DNA of 64,000 nucleotides from Ferribacterium limneticum. GTDB taxonomy: Bacteria; Pseudomonadota; Gammaproteobacteria; Burkholderiales; Rhodocyclaceae. The notes under the pieces are model-generated. The model made no database searches and was not told the origin of the DNA. It worked only from the letters and a program-made list of their open reading frames with translations. The first letter of the stretch is position 1, and the number at the start of each line of letters is the position of its first letter. The stretch spans positions 2,030,501 through 2,094,500 of the forward strand of contig NZ_CP075189.1 of the NCBI RefSeq assembly GCF_020510565.1, in the 5' to 3' direction. The position numbers and the translations under genes were made by a program. Positions 19,647-28,149 of this stretch are shown here, one piece after another.

Positions 19647-22600
19647 ATGGGATTGCCCGAATTGCGTAGCGCCCTGCGGGCCGATTGCCGGCGCGCCGAG
19701 CCGGAATGCGTCGGCCGGCTGCTGGCGGAATTCGACTGCATGGTTGGCGACGGCGATGCGGCGCAGCGGCTGGCCCGCCAACTGGTCGGCGGCGAACGCC
19801 AGCGTTTCGCGGCAAGCGCGGGCTTCAACCACCTGCTGCACGAGTTTGCCTTGTCCAGCCAGGAGGGCGTCGCGCTGATGTGCCTGGCTGAGGCGCTGCT
19901 GCGCATTCCGGACAGTGCCACGGTCGACCGCCTGATTCGCGACAAAATCGGCCGCGGCGACTGGTCGGCCCACCTCGCCGGCGATCACCCGCTGTTCGTC
20001 AATGCGGCGACCTGGGGGCTGATGCTGACCGGCAAGCTGGTCGCCATCCAGAGTCACGGCGACCTCGGCAATGCCCTGACCCGGCTGCTGGCGCGGGGTG
20101 GTGAGCCGCTCATCCGCAAGAGTATCGACTTCGCCATGCGCCTGCTCGGCGAACATTTCGTCATGGGCGAGACGATAGCTTCGGCGCTGGTGCGTAGCCG
20201 GAGTAATGAAGCGCGCGGCTACCGGCACTCCTTCGACATGCTCGGCGAAGCGGCCCTGACTGCGGCCGATGCCGAACGCTACTACCGCGCCTACGAAACG
20301 GCCATTCACGCCATCGGCACGGCCAGTGCCGGGCGCGGGGTGGTCCACGGGCCGGGGATTTCGATCAAGCTGTCGGCCCTGCATCCGCGCTATGTCCGTA
20401 GCCAGCGGGGGCGGGTGCTGGCCGAACTGGGGCCGCGGCTGATGGGGCCCATGCGGCTGGCCAGGGACTACGCCATCGGCGTCAATATCGATGCCGAGGA
20501 GGCCGAGCGTCTGGACCTGTCGCTCGATATTTTCGCCAGGCTGGCTGGCGACTCCGAACTGGCCGGCTGGGATGGCCTCGGCTTTGTCGTCCAGGCTTAT
20601 CAGAAGCGCAGCCCGGCCGTCATCGACTGGCTGGTCGAATTGGCCCGGCAAAATCGCCGACGGATCATGGTGCGGCTGGTCAAGGGCGCCTACTGGGACA
20701 GCGAAATCAAGCGCGCCCAGGTCGATGGCCTGAGCGACTACCCCGTGTTCACGCGCAAGGCGCATACCGATCTGGCTTATCTCGTTTGCGCCGGCCGCCT
20801 GCTGGGGGCGGCCGATGCGGTCTATCCGCAGTTCGCCACGCACAACGCCCTGACCCTGGCGACGGTGGTTCAGCTGGCCGCGGCCCGCGGTGTCGAGGAC
20901 TACGAGTTCCAGTGCCTGCACGGCATGGGCGAGCCGCTTTACGATCAGGTGGTCGGCTCGGCCGGGCTGGGCAAGCCGTGCCGCATCTACGCGCCGGTCG
21001 GCACGCACCGGACTTTGCTGCCCTATCTGGTGCGCCGCCTGCTCGAAAATGGCGCCAACAGTTCTTTCGTCAACCGGATCGTCGATGCCGGGGTGTCGGT
21101 CGATGCGCTGCTGGAAGACCCGGCGGCGAGCGTGCGCCGGGATGGCGGCACGCGGCATCCGAAAATTCCCCTGCCACCCGAGCTTTACGGCCCGGGACGG
21201 CGCAATTCGGCCGGGAGCGATCTGGCCGACGAGGCAACGCTCGCCCGGCTGGCCGATGAATTGCAGGGGCTGGCCGGGAAAGCCTGGCGGGCCGGGCCGC
21301 TGCTGGCCGGGCCGGGGGCGCCATCGCCGGCTGGTTCTGCGCCTAAACCGGTGATCAACCCGGCCAACGCTCAGGATCAGGTCGGCAGCGTGATCGAGGC
21401 CACTAGCGCCCAGGTCGAAAGTGCGCTGGCCGCAGCGGCCGATTTTTCGGAAGCATGGTTCCAGACCCCGCCCGCCAAGCGCGCCGCCATTCTGCAGCGG
21501 GCGGCCGATCTGCTGCAGGCGCATCGGGCCGAACTGGTCAGCCTGCTCATCCGCGAAGCCGGCAAGACCTGGCCCACTGGGCTGGCCGAGGTGCGCGAGG
21601 CGGTTGATTTCTGTCGTTACTACGGTCAACCGGAAATTTTGGCCAAAATTGAAATCGACGTGGCACCGGGTCCGGTCACCTGCATCAGCCCGTGGAATTT
21701 CCCACTGGCTATTTTCATCGGCCAGGTCAGTGCGGCGCTAGCCGCCGGCAGCCCGGTACTGGCCAAGCCTGCCGCCCAGACACCGTTGATTGCGGCTCTC
21801 GCGGTCGAGCTGTTGCACCGGGCCGGGGTGCCGCTTGCGGCGCTGCAATTGCTGCCCGGATCCGGCGACATCGTCGGCGCCGCGCTGACCGTCGATGTGC
21901 GGGTGCGCGGCGTGGTATTTACCGGTTCTGCCGAGGTGGCGCGGCGCATCAACCGGAGCATCGCCGGCCGCGACGAGGCCCGGTTGATCGCCGAAACCGG
22001 CGGCCAGAACGCAATGATCGTCGATTCCTCGGCGCTGCCTGAACAGGTTGTCCAGGATGTGCTGGCCTCGGGCTTCGACAGCGCCGGCCAGCGTTGTTCG
22101 GCCCTGCGCGTCCTCTGCCTGCAAGACGAGATTGCCGATACCGTGCTCGACCTCCTGAAGGCGGCGATGGGCGAACTGCGCATCGGCGATCCGGCCGACC
22201 TGGCGACCGACATCGGTCCGGTCATCGATCGCCCGGCACAGTCCGCCCTGCTGGCTCACATTGCCGATAAGGCGGCACGGGGCAGGGCGGTGTTCCAGTC
22301 GCCGTTGCCGGCCGACTGTGCGGCGGGAAGCTACGTGCCGCCGACCCTGATCGAGATCGATTCCCTGGCCGAACTGCAGGGCGAAGTGTTCGGCCCAGTC
22401 GTCCACGTCCTGCGCTACGCCGCCGGCCAGCTCGATGCCCTGATCGACGCCATCAACGCCACCGGCTACGGCCTGACGCTGGGCATCCATAGCCGCATCG
22501 ACGAAACCATTCAGCGCATCGTCGGGCGGGCGCGGGTCGGCAATATCTACGTCAATCGCAACATGGTCGGTGCCGTCGTTGGCGTCCAACCATTCGGCGG

Positions 22601-23258
22601 CGAAGGGCTTTCGGGGACCGGGCCGAAGGCCGGCGGGCCGCTCTATCTGCCTCGGCTGGCTGGAGCTGGCGAGCTTCGCCCTGGCGCAATCGGTGCACGG
22701 CGGGAGGGCGGGGCGCTCGCTGCTTCGGCCTTGGCGCGCCTGACTGAGTGGGCTTGCTTTTCCGGGTATCACGAGTTGGCCGAGCTGTGCGCCGAATACG
22801 CTGAACTGACGTTGCTCGACGCGGTGATCGACCTGCCCGGACCGACCGGCGAACAGAACACCCTGCGCTTCGCACCGCGCGGAACCTTGCTCTGTCTGGC
22901 CGATAACCAGCATGCCTTGCTGCACCAACTGGCCGCCGTCTGGGCGACCGGCAATCGGGCTGCTGCGGTCGACGGCCCGGAAACGCGAAAAACCATAGGC
23001 GGCCTGCCGGACGATCTGGCGGCGGCGATCGAATGGCGGCAGCCCGACGACTATCGCGACCTGGCCGGTGTGTTGTCCGAGCCGGATGCGTCGCTTCGGC
23101 AGCGCCTGGCGCGGGAGCCGGGGGCCTTGATCGCCACTTACCAGCCGGCCGACAATGGCGGACACTATCCCTTGTACCGTATGCTGGTCGAGCGCGTGCT
23201 CACCGTGAACACGACGGCGGCCGGCGGCAATACCACCTTGATGATGCTTGATGCGTAA
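19647..23258 (+). CDS. putA: Bifunctional proline dehydrogenase / P5C dehydrogenase PutA
   Basis: 1203 residues. It oxidises proline to glutamate in two linked steps at the inner face of the membrane. The FAD-binding PRODH barrel (about 150-480) shows R-L-V-K-G-A-Y-W-D and the T-R-K-A-H-T-D-L-A-Y region. The aldehyde dehydrogenase domain (about 560-1030) has I-S-P-W-N-F-P-L-A-I, E-T-G-G-Q-N-A and the catalytic Cys in S-A-G-Q-R-C-S-A-L. A C-terminal ALDH-like domain (about 1040-1200) follows. There is no N-terminal ribbon-helix-helix, so it cannot repress its own gene. The chosen ATG follows GGAGG. Residues about 658-671 are encoded by a copy of the dispersed repeat. Confidence 0.95.
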   Translation: MGLPELRSALRADCRRAEPECVGRLLAEFDCMVGDGDAAQRLARQLVGGERQRFAASAGFNHLLHEFALSSQEGVALMCLAEALLRIPDSATVDRLIRDKIGRGDWSAHLAGDHPLFVNAATWGLMLTGKLVAIQSHGDLGNALTRLLARGGEPLIRKSIDFAMRLLGEHFVMGETIASALVRSRSNEARGYRHSFDMLGEAALTAADAERYYRAYETAIHAIGTASAGRGVVHGPGISIKLSALHPRYVRSQRGRVLAELGPRLMGPMRLARDYAIGVNIDAEEAERLDLSLDIFARLAGDSELAGWDGLGFVVQAYQKRSPAVIDWLVELARQNRRRIMVRLVKGAYWDSEIKRAQVDGLSDYPVFTRKAHTDLAYLVCAGRLLGAADAVYPQFATHNALTLATVVQLAAARGVEDYEFQCLHGMGEPLYDQVVGSAGLGKPCRIYAPVGTHRTLLPYLVRRLLENGANSSFVNRIVDAGVSVDALLEDPAASVRRDGGTRHPKIPLPPELYGPGRRNSAGSDLADEATLARLADELQGLAGKAWRAGPLLAGPGAPSPAGSAPKPVINPANAQDQVGSVIEATSAQVESALAAAADFSEAWFQTPPAKRAAILQRAADLLQAHRAELVSLLIREAGKTWPTGLAEVREAVDFCRYYGQPEILAKIEIDVAPGPVTCISPWNFPLAIFIGQVSAALAAGSPVLAKPAAQTPLIAALAVELLHRAGVPLAALQLLPGSGDIVGAALTVDVRVRGVVFTGSAEVARRINRSIAGRDEARLIAETGGQNAMIVDSSALPEQVVQDVLASGFDSAGQRCSALRVLCLQDEIADTVLDLLKAAMGELRIGDPADLATDIGPVIDRPAQSALLAHIADKAARGRAVFQSPLPADCAAGSYVPPTLIEIDSLAELQGEVFGPVVHVLRYAAGQLDALIDAINATGYGLTLGIHSRIDETIQRIVGRARVGNIYVNRNMVGAVVGVQPFGGEGLSGTGPKAGGPLYLPRLAGAGELRPGAIGARREGGALAASALARLTEWACFSGYHELAELCAEYAELTLLDAVIDLPGPTGEQNTLRFAPRGTLLCLADNQHALLHQLAAVWATGNRAAAVDGPETRKTIGGLPDDLAAAIEWRQPDDYRDLAGVLSEPDASLRQRLAREPGALIATYQPADNGGHYPLYRMLVERVLTVNTTAAGGNTTLMMLDA
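21617..21656 (+). repeat. Dispersed ~40-bp repeat, copy inside putA
   Basis: TACTACGGTCAACCGGAAAT followed by TTTGGCCAAAATTGAAATC is a near-full-length match to the intergenic copies. In frame it reads Y-Y-G-Q-P-E-I-L-A-K-I-E-I-D, filling the loop between the conserved Y-Y and G-P-V-T-C-I-S-P-W-N-F of the aldehyde dehydrogenase domain. Confidence 0.8.
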
Positions 23259-23267
23259 AGGACTCCC

Positions 23268-24554
23268 ATGTTGAACACGCCGCAACTACCTTCCTACCTT
23301 TCCAAGGAAAACATTGGTCCGTGGCACATCTATCTGCAGCAGGTCGAACAGGTCGCGCCGTTGCTCGACAAGTCCCTGCTGCCCTGGGTTGATACGCTGC
23401 GGCGGCCGAAGCGGTCGCTCATCGTCGATGTGCCGATCCGCCTCGACAACGGCCAGATCACGCACTTCGAGGGCTATCGCGTGCATCACAACACCTCGCG
23501 CGGGCCGGGCAAGGGCGGCGTGCGCTACCACCAGGACGTAACGCTGTCCGAAGTGATGGCGCTGGCCGGCTGGATGACGATCAAGAATGCCGTGGTCAAT
23601 GTGCCTTTCGGTGGTGCCAAGGGCGGCGTGCGGGTCGATCCGCGCCAGTTGTCGATGTCCGAACTGGAAGGGCTGACCCGGCGCTACACCAGCGAGATCA
23701 GCTCGATGATCGGACCGGACAAGGACATCCCGGCGCCGGACATGAATACCAACGCCCAGGTCATGGCCTGGATGATGGATACCTATTCGATGGGTGAGGG
23801 GCGGACGGTGACCGGTGTGGTGACCGGCAAGCCGGTTTCGCTCGGCGGTTCGCTTGGCCGGCAGGATGCCACCGGGCGCGGCGTTTTCGTCACGGCCCGC
23901 GAAGCGGCGCGCAAGTTGGGTGTATCCATCGACGGGGCACGGGTGATCGTCCAGGGCTTCGGCAATGTCGGCGAGGCCAGTGCCCGGATGTTCGCTCAAC
24001 ACGGCGCCCGGGTGGTTGCCGTGCAGGATGTCAGCGGCACGGTATACAACGGGGCAGGGCTGGATGTGCTGGCGCTCAAACGCTATCTGGCCGACAACAA
24101 GACGCTGCTCGGCGCGCCCGATTGCGAGACGATAAGCAATGACGACTTCTGGTCGCTGCCCTGCGAATTCCTCGTGCCGGCCGCGCTGGAGTCGCAGATC
24201 AACCGCTTCAACGCCGAGCACATCGCCGCCCGCATCATCGTCGAAGGCGCCAACGGCCCGACGACGCCGGAAGCCGACGCCATCCTCGCCGAGCGCGGCA
24301 TCGTCGTCGTGCCTGACGTGCTGGCCAATGCCGGCGGCGTCACCGTCAGCTATTTCGAATGGGTGCAGGATTTCTCGAGCTTCTTCTGGACCGAGGATGA
24401 AATCAACGCCCGCCTCGAACGGATCATGGCGGAAGCCTTCAACGCCATCTGGCAGATGGCCGAAGAGCGGAAAATGCCCCTGCGTTCAGCCGCTTTCGTC
24501 ATCGGCTGCAGCCGGGTGCTCGAAGCACGGGCGACGCGCGGGCTGTATCCGTGA
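23268..24554 (+). CDS. gdhA: Glutamate dehydrogenase (Glu/Leu/Phe/Val family)
   Basis: 428 residues. It deaminates glutamate to 2-oxoglutarate with NAD(P)H formation. The catalytic Lys lies in V-P-F-G-G-A-K-G-G, preceded by [10 protein letters not shown]. The Rossmann fingerprint is V-Q-G-F-G-N-V-G near residue 227. The gene starts 9 bp after putA behind AAAGGA, so proline is converted to glutamate by PutA and then fed to the TCA cycle by this enzyme. The short hexameric form and catabolic context suggest NAD dependence, but this was not proven. A dispersed repeat follows 7 bp after the stop. Confidence 0.92.
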   Translation: MLNTPQLPSYLSKENIGPWHIYLQQVEQVAPLLDKSLLPWVDTLRRPKRSLIVDVPIRLDNGQITHFEGYRVHHNTSRGPGKGGVRYHQDVTLSEVMALAGWMTIKNAVVNVPFGGAKGGVRVDPRQLSMSELEGLTRRYTSEISSMIGPDKDIPAPDMNTNAQVMAWMMDTYSMGEGRTVTGVVTGKPVSLGGSLGRQDATGRGVFVTAREAARKLGVSIDGARVIVQGFGNVGEASARMFAQHGARVVAVQDVSGTVYNGAGLDVLALKRYLADNKTLLGAPDCETISNDDFWSLPCEFLVPAALESQINRFNAEHIAARIIVEGANGPTTPEADAILAERGIVVVPDVLANAGGVTVSYFEWVQDFSSFFWTEDEINARLERIMAEAFNAIWQMAEERKMPLRSAAFVIGCSRVLEARATRGLYP

Positions 24555-24561
24555 TTTGACC

Positions 24562-24602
24562 ATTGCTACGGTCAACCGGAAAAGATGGCCAAAATTGAAA
24601 TG
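24562..24602 (+). repeat. Dispersed ~40-bp repeat, convergent gdhA/methyltransferase junction
   Basis: ATTGCTACGGTCAACCGG, AAAAGATGG, then CCAAAATTGAAATG. It sits between two gene ends that face each other. Confidence 0.9.
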
Positions 24603-24612
24603 GGCTTTGCGG

Positions 24613-25635
24613 TTAGCGCCGGGCCAGAATCAGCGAACCCTTTTCACGCGGCTCGAGGTCGATTCGTTCAATCGCTGAAAATCCGGCTGCCGTCAGCCAG
24701 GCGCAATAATCTTCATGGCGGTGCGTCTGGGTGCCGGTTTCCAGCAGCAGGGTCAGGCGGAAAGCGGCGTTGAGCGCGTCGAGCGAGGTTTCGGCCAGGT
24801 ATTCGTGAATCACCAGCAGGCCGCCCGGATTCATCGATTCGCCAATCTGCCAGATGGCCAGGCGATTCTCTTCGGCCGAATGGTTGTGGGCGACCGACAG
24901 ATAGAAGACCAGATCATTGTCGCTGCCCCAGTCGTGCTCCTGCAAGGTGCCGGGGCTGAGCTGAATGCGCCCGGTCAGTCCGGCTTTTTCGATCTCCGGC
25001 CCGGTTTCGGTCAGCGCACTGGGCATGTCGACGATCACGGCGGCGAGCTGCGGATAGTGCTGGCAGAAGCGGATCGAATGCAGGCCATGGGAGCCGCCGA
25101 GGTCGAGCAGGCGGCGATAGCCCGGCAAGACCGGCACGTGCCTGAGCAGATCGGGGCCGAGGTCGGCGGCAAAGGCGCCCATGTAGGACGAGAACAGCGG
25201 GCCGAGATGCGGCTTTTCGATCATCGCCTCCCAGAGTGTCTGCTCCGGTTCGCCCTTGCGCACCGTTTCGGCCAGGCTGCCCATCATCGCCCATGCCTCG
25301 TGCGTCCACAGCAGGCCGGGCGTGTAATCGACCTGGCCGGCGCTGGTAAACCAGCGCTGGGTGCTCGCCGTGTTGGCAAAGGCGTCGTCGTCCTTTTCCA
25401 GATAGCCGATGGCGACCAGGAAGTCGACCAGCGTCGTAGTGCCGCGCAGGCTCGAATCGATTTTCGCGGCGAGTTCTTCCGCTGTCAGCGGGCCGTCGAC
25501 CAGTGCCTCGAAAAGGCCCAGCCGGCCGGCCGAAATGATCGCCGACGACTTCATCATCGGCATGTATACGTCGAGCATGGCCAGTTCAGCCGAGCCGGTC
25601 GGCTGGCAGACATCGGGTTTGCGGGTGCGGGGCAT
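24613..25635 (-). CDS. SAM-dependent methyltransferase, O-methyltransferase (family 2) type
   Basis: 340 residues. The N-terminal winged-helix dimerisation-like domain (about 15-105) and the C-terminal Rossmann methyltransferase domain resemble the plant-type/acetylserotonin O-methyltransferase family. The SAM loop reads L-L-D-L-G-G-S-H-G near residue 175, followed by the acidic V-I-V-D-M and later the L-S-V-A-H-N-H segment, where bacterial members vary at the catalytic His. The substrate is unknown. It is followed downstream on the other strand by gdhA, and preceded 32 bp upstream by the glutathione peroxidase gene, with which it may form an operon. Confidence 0.82.
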   Translation of the reverse strand: MPRTRKPDVCQPTGSAELAMLDVYMPMMKSSAIISAGRLGLFEALVDGPLTAEELAAKIDSSLRGTTTLVDFLVAIGYLEKDDDAFANTASTQRWFTSAGQVDYTPGLLWTHEAWAMMGSLAETVRKGEPEQTLWEAMIEKPHLGPLFSSYMGAFAADLGPDLLRHVPVLPGYRRLLDLGGSHGLHSIRFCQHYPQLAAVIVDMPSALTETGPEIEKAGLTGRIQLSPGTLQEHDWGSDNDLVFYLSVAHNHSAEENRLAIWQIGESMNPGGLLVIHEYLAETSLDALNAAFRLTLLLETGTQTHRHEDYCAWLTAAGFSAIERIDLEPREKGSLILARR

Positions 25636-25667
25636 CGGTCTTCTTGTTTTTGGTTGCTGGGTGAAGC

Positions 25668-26216
25668 TTAGCTGAGCGCCGCTTCAATTGCGGCGAGCAG
25701 GGTCGGATCGTCCGGTGTGGTATCCGGCGAAAAACGCTGCAAAACCCGGCCATCACGCCCGACCAGGAATTTCTCGAAATTCCACAGTACATCGCTAGGC
25801 TGCTTGGGCGAACAGCCGTAACCGGCCAGTTTCTCGCGGAAATCGCTGCCGGCCGGAAACACCGCCTCGGGCCGGGCGGCGATCAAAGACGTATACAACG
25901 GATGCCGCGGTTCGCTGTTGATATTGAGCTTCTCGAACATCGGGAAATCGACGCCGTAGTTCGTCGTGCAGAAATCCTGAATGTCGTCAGCCGAACCCGG
26001 CTCCTGTGCAGCAAAGTCGTTGCAGGGAAAGCCCAGCACCTGCAGGCCGCGCCCGCGATACTCCTTGAACAGGCACTCCAGCCCGGCGTACTGCGGCGTC
26101 AGCCCGCACTTCGAGGCGACATTGACGACCAGCAACACTTGTCCCCGGAACTCGCCCAGCGTCAGCGCGCGCCCATCGAGGCTGTTGAGGGGAATGTCGT
26201 AGAGGGAGTCATTCAT
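25668..26216 (-). CDS. Glutathione peroxidase family protein
   Basis: 182 residues, thioredoxin fold. It reduces peroxides with a thiol donor. The catalytic tetrad of the family is present: Cys in N-V-A-S-K-C-G-L-T, Gln in C-N-D-F-A-A-Q-E-P-G, and the Trp-Asn pair in L-W-N-F-E-K-F-L-V. The usual C-N-Q-F motif is C-N-D-F here. The bacterial enzymes (BtuE-like) generally use thioredoxin and are cytoplasmic; no signal peptide is seen. It probably starts a two-gene transcript with the downstream methyltransferase. Confidence 0.92.
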   Translation of the reverse strand: MNDSLYDIPLNSLDGRALTLGEFRGQVLLVVNVASKCGLTPQYAGLECLFKEYRGRGLQVLGFPCNDFAAQEPGSADDIQDFCTTNYGVDFPMFEKLNINSEPRHPLYTSLIAARPEAVFPAGSDFREKLAGYGCSPKQPSDVLWNFEKFLVGRDGRVLQRFSPDTTPDDPTLLAAIEAALS

Positions 26217-26588
26217 GGCGATCTCGTTTCCTTAGGGGGTAGCAAGTCCGAACCGGCAAGCCAACGGGCAGCCATTTTACGTGTTGATGACCAAATGCCC
26301 GACGGTATTTGAAAAACCGGTGAGCAATGAGGTGCTGTTGAAAACTGCTGAAAGTCGCTCTCCGTGCGGGTATACCCCTATGCAAACAGCCTTGTTCCAG
26401 CAAGCAATTCGGCATATTGTCGTGCCATGATTAACGACAGATGAATCAGTTGCAGTATCGGCAACCAAAGACGGAGGTGAGGCAGTGGTGACATTCAATC
26501 TCTGGACTGATCAGCACCAAGCAGACCTAGTGCCCGCTTCGCCATCCATAGCCGGCCGCAAGCAACGACAAAGCCGTCAGGAGAAGCA
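26217..26588. other. Intergenic region upstream of the ABC importer operon
   Basis: About 370 bp between the divergent glutathione peroxidase and livG-type genes. It must carry promoters for both. I see no convincing hexamer pair, riboswitch-like structure, small gene or dispersed repeat. The SD AGGAGA of the first importer gene lies at its right end. Confidence 0.4.
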
Positions 26589-27356
26589 ATGAGCGATTTC
26601 ATTCTGGAAACGCGCGGTCTGACCAAGGAATTCAAAGGTTTTACCGCTGTTTCCGATGTCAATCTCAAGGTGCAGCGCGGCACCATCCACGCGCTGATCG
26701 GGCCGAACGGCGCGGGCAAGACGACAGTGTTCAATCTGGTCACCAAATTCCTGCCGCCCACCGCCGGCACGATTCACTTCAAGGGCGAGGACATCACGCA
26801 CGAAGCGCCGGCGGTTACGGCACGCCGGGGCTTTGTCCGCTCCTTCCAGATTTCCGCTACCTTCCCGCACCTGACGGTCATGGAAAACGTGCGCATCGGC
26901 CTGCAGCGCAAGCTGGGCACCGAGTTCCATTTCTGGAAATCGGAAAAGAGCCTCAACAAGCTCAACGACGAAGCGATGGCGCTGCTCGAGGCAGTCGACC
27001 TCGGCAGCTTCGCCGAAACGATGACGGCCGAAATGCCCTATGGCCGCAAGCGGGCGCTGGAAATTGCCACGACGCTGGCACTCGAACCCGACATGATGCT
27101 GCTCGACGAACCGACGCAGGGCATGGGGCATGAGGACATCGCCCGCGTTGTCGAACTGATTCGCAAGGTTTCGGTCAACCGTACCATCCTGATGGTCGAA
27201 CACAATCTGTCGGTGGTCGCCAACCTGTGCGACCGGATTACCGTGCTGACCCGGGGCAGCGTGCTGGCTGAAGGGACTTACGAAGAGGTCTCGAAAAATC
27301 CGCAGGTGCTCGAAGCCTACGTCGGTTCCGACAATATGAACGACGCGCATCACTAG
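26589..27356 (+). CDS. Branched-chain-amino-acid-type ABC transporter ATPase (LivG-like)
   Basis: 255 residues. One of the two ATPases of a HAAT-family importer. It has the Walker A G-P-N-G-A-G-K-T-T near residue 40, the characteristic LivG insert around T-E-F-H-F-W-K, a modified signature segment (M-P-Y-G-R-K-R-A-L-E-I-A), and Walker B M-M-L-L-D-E-P-T-Q-G-M. The D-loop and H-loop (V-E-H-N-L) are normal. It is the first gene of a five-gene operon encoding both ATPases, the binding protein and both permeases. Confidence 0.92.
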   Translation: MSDFILETRGLTKEFKGFTAVSDVNLKVQRGTIHALIGPNGAGKTTVFNLVTKFLPPTAGTIHFKGEDITHEAPAVTARRGFVRSFQISATFPHLTVMENVRIGLQRKLGTEFHFWKSEKSLNKLNDEAMALLEAVDLGSFAETMTAEMPYGRKRALEIATTLALEPDMMLLDEPTQGMGHEDIARVVELIRKVSVNRTILMVEHNLSVVANLCDRITVLTRGSVLAEGTYEEVSKNPQVLEAYVGSDNMNDAHH

Positions 27357-27370
27357 GCGGGAAAACGACC

Positions 27371-28093
27371 ATGACCAGCGCTTTTCAACCAAAACCCGAA
27401 TATCTCCGCCTGACCGACCTGCACGCTTTTTACGGCGAGTCGCACATCCTGCACGGGTTGGACCTCAGCGTCGCCAAGGGCGAATGCATCACGCTGCTCG
27501 GCCGCAACGGCTCGGGCCGGACGACCACGCTCAAGTCGATCATGGGCCTGGTCGGCCGGCGAACCGGCTCGATCATGGTCAACGGCAACGAGGTCATCCA
27601 CGTGCCGACCCACAAGATCGCCCACCACGGCGTCGGCTATTGCCCGGAAGAGCGGGCCATCTTTACCTCGCTCAGTGCCGAGGAAAACCTGACCCTGGCG
27701 CCCATTGTTTCGAGCGGTGGCATGTCGGTCGATGAGCTTTATACGATGTTCCCGAATCTCGGCGAACGTCGCACCAGCCCGGGCGGCAAGCTTTCCGGCG
27801 GTGAGCAGCAGATGCTGGCGATGGCCCGCATTCTGCGCACGGGGGCCAAGCTGCTATTGCTCGACGAAATTACCGAAGGTCTCGCCCCTGTCATCGTCAA
27901 GAAGCTCGGCGAGGTGATTACCGAACTGAAGATACGCGGCTTCACCATCATTCTTGTCGAACAAAATTTCCGTTTCGCGGCACCGCTGGCCGACCGCCAT
28001 TACGTGCTCGAACACGGAGAAATAATCGCCACCATCACCCGGGACGAACTCCCGGGCAAGATGGACTGGCTGCATCACACGCTCGGTGTCTAG
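27371..28093 (+). CDS. Branched-chain-amino-acid-type ABC transporter ATPase (LivF-like)
   Basis: 240 residues. Second ATPase of the importer: Walker A is G-R-N-G-S-G-R-T-T, with Arg in place of the usual catalytic Lys. The signature is L-S-G-G-E-Q-Q-M-L and Walker B L-L-L-L-D-E-I-T-E-G. The lysine-to-arginine change at the P-loop is visible in the DNA (GGC CGG ACG) and could weaken ATP hydrolysis at this site; the partner LivG-like subunit has the normal lysine. It starts 14 bp after the first ATPase gene. Confidence 0.9.
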   Translation: MTSAFQPKPEYLRLTDLHAFYGESHILHGLDLSVAKGECITLLGRNGSGRTTTLKSIMGLVGRRTGSIMVNGNEVIHVPTHKIAHHGVGYCPEERAIFTSLSAEENLTLAPIVSSGGMSVDELYTMFPNLGERRTSPGGKLSGGEQQMLAMARILRTGAKLLLLDEITEGLAPVIVKKLGEVITELKIRGFTIILVEQNFRFAAPLADRHYVLEHGEIIATITRDELPGKMDWLHHTLGV

Positions 28094-28149
28094 TGTCGTG
28101 CAACACAACACTTGCCGTGCTTGCCCACAACCATAAGGAGGAATCACCC

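Noticed and set aside
19422..21629. Minus-strand open frame of 735 codons opposite putA
   Set aside because: It overlaps the PRODH part of putA and the aminotransferase start. Its composition is typical of an antisense shadow in GC-rich coding DNA.
21738..23285. Minus-strand open frame of 515 codons opposite putA
   Set aside because: It is antisense to the aldehyde dehydrogenase domain, with no recognisable fold or start site.
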